9,369 bases of DNA from an uncultured Armatimonadota bacterium (GTDB lineage: Bacteria > Armatimonadota > Armatimonadia > Armatimonadales > Armatimonadaceae): the NCBI GenBank assembly GCA_903924445.1, contig CAIYBQ010000167.1, forward strand, positions 1 through 9,369, given 5' to 3'. Under the pieces are notes generated by a model. That model worked only from the letters and a program-made list of their open reading frames with translations. It did not search any database and had not been told where the DNA came from. Made by a program: the position numbers and the translations under genes. Positions 6,434 to 9,369 of the stretch are shown here, piece after piece; position 1 is the first letter of the stretch, and the number at the start of each line of letters is the position of its first letter.

Positions 6434-7900
6434 TCAAGCGGAGAAGGAGATGGTTACGGTCGTGCCAGCTCCTTCGATGCTCTGAATGGAGACATCCCCG
6501 CCGTGCGATGCTGCAATGCTTTGCACAATGGATAGCCCCAAGCCAGTGCCTCCGGCTTTCCGTGCCCGGCTGGCATCCACGCGGTAAAAGCGCTCCTGCA
6601 CATGCGGTAGGTGGGTTTCTGGAATGCCGACGCCAGTGTCTTGCACGATGAAAGCCGTTTGGGTCACCGTTATGTTCACATTCCCGGATTCCGGCGTGTG
6701 GCGGTAGGCATTGCTGATCAGATTACAGAGAGCCCTGTGCATCAGCTCGCCATCAATGTGTAAGGTTTGCACTTCAATCTGGTAATCCACCGCTGGGTGA
6801 TTTGTAAACGATGCGCCAACTTCATCGATAGCGCCTTGCACCAGCTCTGCAACATCAGTTTCGCATCGGTTTGCGACCAACACTCCGTTGTCTGAGCGGG
6901 CGAGAAAGAGCAGGTTTTCGACGAGGCGTGTCGTGCGGTCGGCGGCTTGGTTGATGCGTCTGAAGTAATCTCGACTGCGATCGGTCGCAAGCTCATCGAT
7001 GGCCCCAAGCTCGGCGGCACCTTTAATGACGGTGAGTGGGCTTCGCAGCTCATGGGACGCATCCCCGACGAAACGGCGTTGTTGCTCAAACTGCGTTTCA
7101 AGCCTTGAGAGCATATTGTTAATGGTCTGGGAGAGCTTGCCGAACTCATCCGTGCCGTTTACGGGAAGGCGATCAGAGAGATTGACAGCCTGGATGGTTT
7201 CTGCTTTGCGGCTGATGGCATCCACGGGGCTTAGCATTCTGCGTGTGAGGAACATCCCGGCCATGGTCGCTGCGAGTAGCGCGATGGGCGATAGCAGCAG
7301 CATTTCCCGGGTCATGGTCGCAAGGTCATCTTGGAGTCCCCGAATACTTGTCGCTGCCTGGAAGACGAGGTCCATCTCACGGAACCGAATCGGCCGCGTG
7401 TATATGCGTTGATCTCCAGCGGTTACATAGGATTCCTGGCGCGTTTTTGCGGTTTGGATGACAAGCTTTGTATCGAAGGGCGGCGGCTGCCGTTCATTGA
7501 CGCGGGAGCCATCCGGGTTGTAGAGCGGCATATTGGGTGGAATAGGCGGCCGTCCAAAGCCATCAAAAGGTGGTCCAAAGTCGCGACGATCCCGATTCGG
7601 GTCACCGTTAGGATTTGGATCCTGATTTCTTGGATTGTCATGTCTTGGTTGATTTGGATCTTGCTGGTGGCCTTGTTGTTGGCCGAGTATCAGACTGCCC
7701 AGTCCACCCGGCGCCCCCCCCGGACCTCGAGGGCGTCCACCGCGCGGCTGTATGACCTGTGATGCCCGCGCTGCAAGCTCACGGTCGAGTGTGTTCATCA
7801 TGCTGATGTCGATACGCCCACGGAGAGCCATCCCCATCCCGATCAAAATCAGGAAGAGGACTGTTACATTCAGCAGTGTAAGTTTTGCTCGGACAGTCAT
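6434..7900 (-). CDS. Sensor histidine kinase (HAMP-HisKA-HATPase)
   Basis: The product is 488 residues. Transmembrane segment 1 is at about 7-26, followed by an extracytoplasmic region of about 170 residues (27-199), transmembrane segment 2 at about 201-219 and a HAMP linker to about 270. The dimerisation/phosphoacceptor helix carries H283 in SHELRSPL. The ATP-binding domain shows N393 and N397 in LCNLISNAYRHTP, the G1 box DTGVGI (421-426), ERFYR (436-440) and the G2 box GGTGLGL (450-456). All catalytic boxes are intact. The extracytoplasmic region holds a Pro/Gly/Asn/Asp/Arg/Gln-rich stretch (about 51-141) with no recognisable sensor fold, followed by a more ordinary segment up to the second membrane helix. 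The gene starts 6 nt after the stop of the response regulator, with no clear ribosome binding site, so translation is probably coupled. It should phosphorylate that regulator; the signal is unknown. Confidence 0.95.
   Translation of the reverse strand: MTVRAKLTLLNVTVLFLILIGMGMALRGRIDISMMNTLDRELAARASQVIQPRGGRPRGPGGAPGGLGSLILGQQQGHQQDPNQPRHDNPRNQDPNPNGDPNRDRRDFGPPFDGFGRPPIPPNMPLYNPDGSRVNERQPPPFDTKLVIQTAKTRQESYVTAGDQRIYTRPIRFREMDLVFQAATSIRGLQDDLATMTREMLLLSPIALLAATMAGMFLTRRMLSPVDAISRKAETIQAVNLSDRLPVNGTDEFGKLSQTINNMLSRLETQFEQQRRFVGDASHELRSPLTVIKGAAELGAIDELATDRSRDYFRRINQAADRTTRLVENLLFLARSDNGVLVANRCETDVAELVQGAIDEVGASFTNHPAVDYQIEVQTLHIDGELMHRALCNLISNAYRHTPESGNVNITVTQTAFIVQDTGVGIPETHLPHVQERFYRVDASRARKAGGTGLGLSIVQSIAASHGGDVSIQSIEGAGTTVTISFSA
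7478..7750 (-). repeat. Low-complexity Pro/Gly/Asn/Asp/Arg/Gln-rich segment of the sensor kinase
   Basis: This stretch encodes about residues 51-141 of the kinase. It begins with RPRGPGGAPGG, continues with GQQQGHQQ and then has irregular units built on DPN, NPR and NQDPN, ending in FGRPPIPP and RQPPP. It lies between the two membrane helices, so outside the cytoplasm. The composition predicts an unstructured, strongly charged linker. The units are degenerate and not a clean tandem repeat at the DNA level. Confidence 0.75.
7714..7721 (-). repeat. G8 homopolymer tract in the sensor kinase gene
   Basis: Eight consecutive C on the plus strand are eight G in the coding strand, spanning kinase codons 60-63 (Pro-Gly-Gly-Ala). 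The frame is intact as given. A one-base slip here would shift the frame before the second membrane helix and the whole kinase core. Confidence 0.8.
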
Positions 7901-7906
7901 TAATGT

Positions 7907-8587
7907 TTAGGCTTTTGTGTGCCGATCCAGTATATAACCGGCCCCATAGACCGTGCGAATGAGGCGAGGTTCCCGGGTGTCATCCAGTTTGCTGCGCAGC
8001 TGTTTGACATAGACATCGACAACATTGGAACCAACCGCCGCATCATCATTCCAGACACGAAGACGTAGCTGTTCGCGGCTGATTACCGTGCCTTCGCGCA
8101 GAAGCAGCGCTTCGAAGACGCCGAATTCGCGTTGGGTGAGCTGCAGGTCGATACCCGAGCGCTTGACGGTGTGGTTGACCGTATCGACTTCCAGATCATC
8201 GATGTGGATGTAACGGGACTTTTCACGTGCATCCCGCCGGAGGAGAACGCGGCACCGTGCTAGGAGCACTTCCATCGAAAATGGCTTTGTAAGATAGTCA
8301 TCCGCGCCGGCTTCGAGACCTCGGACTTCATCCTTTACAGTGTCGCGTGCGGTCAGCATCAGGATAGGCGTGCGGTCGCGCCCAGAGCGGAGGCGTTTAC
8401 AGATTTCGATGCCATCCAAGCCAGGGAGCATGCCATCAACGACGAGGAGGCCCCAACCACCTTCACGGGCAAGCTCGATTCCTTCAGTGCCGCTGGATGC
8501 AAGTTCTACCGTCCAACCTGCGGATTCAAGGCCAATTTTGACAATCTCCGCAATGTTTTCGTCATCCTCAATGCACAAAATCTTCAT
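7907..8587 (-). CDS. OmpR/PhoB-family response regulator
   Basis: The product is 226 residues, the usual length for this family. The receiver domain (about 1-118) has the acidic pair D8-D9, the phosphoacceptor D51 in VVDGMLPGLDG, T79 in LTARD and K101 in TKPFS. The C-terminal winged helix (about 126-221) includes LTQREFGVFEALL, the recognition-helix region NVVDVYVKQLRSKL and the closing RTVYGAGYIL. It therefore acts as a DNA-binding transcriptional regulator in the cytoplasm. The sensor kinase follows 6 nt after its stop, making a cognate pair. It lies 81 nt downstream of the ABC exporter gene, on the same strand. Upstream of the ATG there is only a weak GAGA as ribosome binding site. Confidence 0.96.
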   Translation of the reverse strand: MKILCIEDDENIAEIVKIGLESAGWTVELASSGTEGIELAREGGWGLLVVDGMLPGLDGIEICKRLRSGRDRTPILMLTARDTVKDEVRGLEAGADDYLTKPFSMEVLLARCRVLLRRDAREKSRYIHIDDLEVDTVNHTVKRSGIDLQLTQREFGVFEALLLREGTVISREQLRLRVWNDDAAVGSNVVDVYVKQLRSKLDDTREPRLIRTVYGAGYILDRHTKA

Positions 8588-8668
8588 AGTTGTCTCATTG
8601 TGGGTGATGATTATGAAGTCACAGTGAGGAATTATCGTCTTTGGTGCGTCAGATGGGGTAAAGCATCG
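8588..8668 (-). other. Intergenic gap between the ABC exporter and the response regulator
   Basis: These 81 nt lie between two genes read on the minus strand. I see no hairpin with a T tract after the exporter stop, so readthrough into the regulator is plausible. GATAAT and CATAAT occur on the minus strand and could be -10 boxes, but neither has a convincing -35 box at the right distance. GTGA and TCAC form a short interrupted palindrome (8604-8622), too weak to call an operator. Confidence 0.4.
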
Positions 8669-9369
8669 CTAAATCTGCCGAATGGCGTTTTCGGTTGCTG
8701 GACCGCTTAATTGGACATCACACGTGTTCATCTGGATCAGCTGTCCCTGTTCCAGACGGTAAATTTTGTCCGCGAGGCGTATTGGGGCATCCCGATGCGT
8801 GACCATCACCACCGTCCGTCCAACGATCAGGCGCTTCAGAGCATCCAGAACGCCCGCCTCCGTTTCCGGATCCAATGCACTCGTTGGCTCATCGAGGAGC
8901 AGGACAGGAGCATCCCGCAGGAATGCACGCGCAAGCCCGACCCGTTGGCGCTCACCACCGGAAAGCTTTGCCCCGCGTTCGCCAACGATGGTATCAAGGC
9001 CATCCGGAAAGGTCGTAATTGCCGCCCGCAGCGCTGCGGCATCGACTGCATTTTCGATTTCATCCGCCGTCGCACCCGGCTTTGCAAGGAGGAGGTTCTC
9101 CCGAATCGTTCCTGGAAAGAGCACGGTTTCCTGGAGCACAGTTGCGTAGATGTTTCGAAGGCCTTCCGGGTCTAGCTGAGATGCGGGGATATTGTTGATG
9201 CTGACATTTCCGGAGACGGGATCAATGAGGCGCAGCAACAGTCCGATAAGGGTGGATTTTCCGATACCCGTTGGTCCCGTGAGCGCGATGACATCCCCTT
9301 TGCGTATCGAGATACTGACATCCTGCAAAATCGGATGCGCTTCATCATAGGCAAAGCTGACATTTTTGA
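8669..9369 (-). CDS. ABC exporter ATPase domain, C-terminal part
   Basis: 232 residues are visible and the frame is still open at the right edge. The protein enters the window at KNVSFAYDEAHPILQDV, the normal beginning of an exporter nucleotide-binding domain, so a membrane domain is expected upstream outside the window. Walker A is GPTGIGKST (9251-9277), followed by the Q-loop in VLQETVLFPGTI and the signature LSGGERQ (8945-8965). Walker B is LLLDE (8888-8902), then PTSALD, and the switch histidine is in VTHR (8795-8797). The closing order and the FPDGLDTIVGERG segment before the signature are typical of type IV ABC exporters (MsbA/ABCB or CydCD-like) with fused membrane domains, not of importers. 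All catalytic residues are present. The substrate is unknown. It lies directly upstream of the two-component genes and could be co-transcribed with them. Confidence 0.9.
   Translation of the reverse strand, partial: KNVSFAYDEAHPILQDVSISIRKGDVIALTGPTGIGKSTLIGLLLRLIDPVSGNVSINNIPASQLDPEGLRNIYATVLQETVLFPGTIRENLLLAKPGATADEIENAVDAAALRAAITTFPDGLDTIVGERGAKLSGGERQRVGLARAFLRDAPVLLLDEPTSALDPETEAGVLDALKRLIVGRTVVMVTHRDAPIRLADKIYRLEQGQLIQMNTCDVQLSGPATENAIRQI

Overview
The window reads as an ordinary chromosomal segment of a Gram-negative-type bacterium with moderate GC. It holds seven protein genes, two of them cut by the window edges. Evidence for the lifestyle is a Tat-like leader oxidoreductase of the Gfo/Idh/MocA family, a secreted acetylxylan-esterase-like hydrolase, a Tat-type PhoD phosphodiesterase and a two-component pair. 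Secreted Gfo/Idh/MocA proteins and CE7-like esterases of this kind are common in Planctomycetota, Verrucomicrobiota, Acidobacteriota and Armatimonadota. I cannot choose between these from one window, and there is no rRNA or other phylogenetic marker. No tRNA, rRNA, CRISPR array, insertion sequence or phage gene was recognised.

Layout. At the left edge, on the minus strand, is the N-terminal part of a DUF255/YyaL-type thioredoxin-domain protein (start near 992, C-terminus beyond base 1). A 232-base divergent intergenic region (993-1224) follows, with a candidate promoter and a small GNRA-loop hairpin just upstream of the next ribosome binding site. On the plus strand come the Gfo/Idh/MocA oxidoreductase (1225-2601), a perfect 11-bp rho-independent terminator (2617-2646), and then a tight three-gene run: secreted esterase (2671-3966), GlpQ-type glycerophosphodiester phosphodiesterase (3993-4901) and PhoD (4894-6423). 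The run has a 26-nt gap and then an 8-nt overlap. PhoD ends 10 nt from the end of a convergent minus-strand block. Read in its own direction that block is an ABC exporter ATPase (8669 to beyond 9369), an OmpR-type response regulator (7907-8587) and a HAMP/HisKA sensor kinase (6434-7900).

How the genes may work together. The esterase, GDPD and PhoD run looks like a scavenging or hydrolytic unit: ester removal from polymers, then release of glycerol-3-phosphate and phosphate from phosphodiesters. GDPD and PhoD are very probably translationally coupled. The kinase and regulator are an obvious cognate pair and may be co-transcribed with the exporter; what they sense is unknown.

I found no convincing new system. 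The items most worth a second look are the long Pro/Gly/Asn/Asp/Arg-rich segment and embedded G8 tract in the kinase sensor region, the leaderless GlpQ-type enzyme coupled to an exported PhoD, the extreme codon bias of the oxidoreductase (all 31 lysines AAG), and a possible structure switch over its ribosome binding site.
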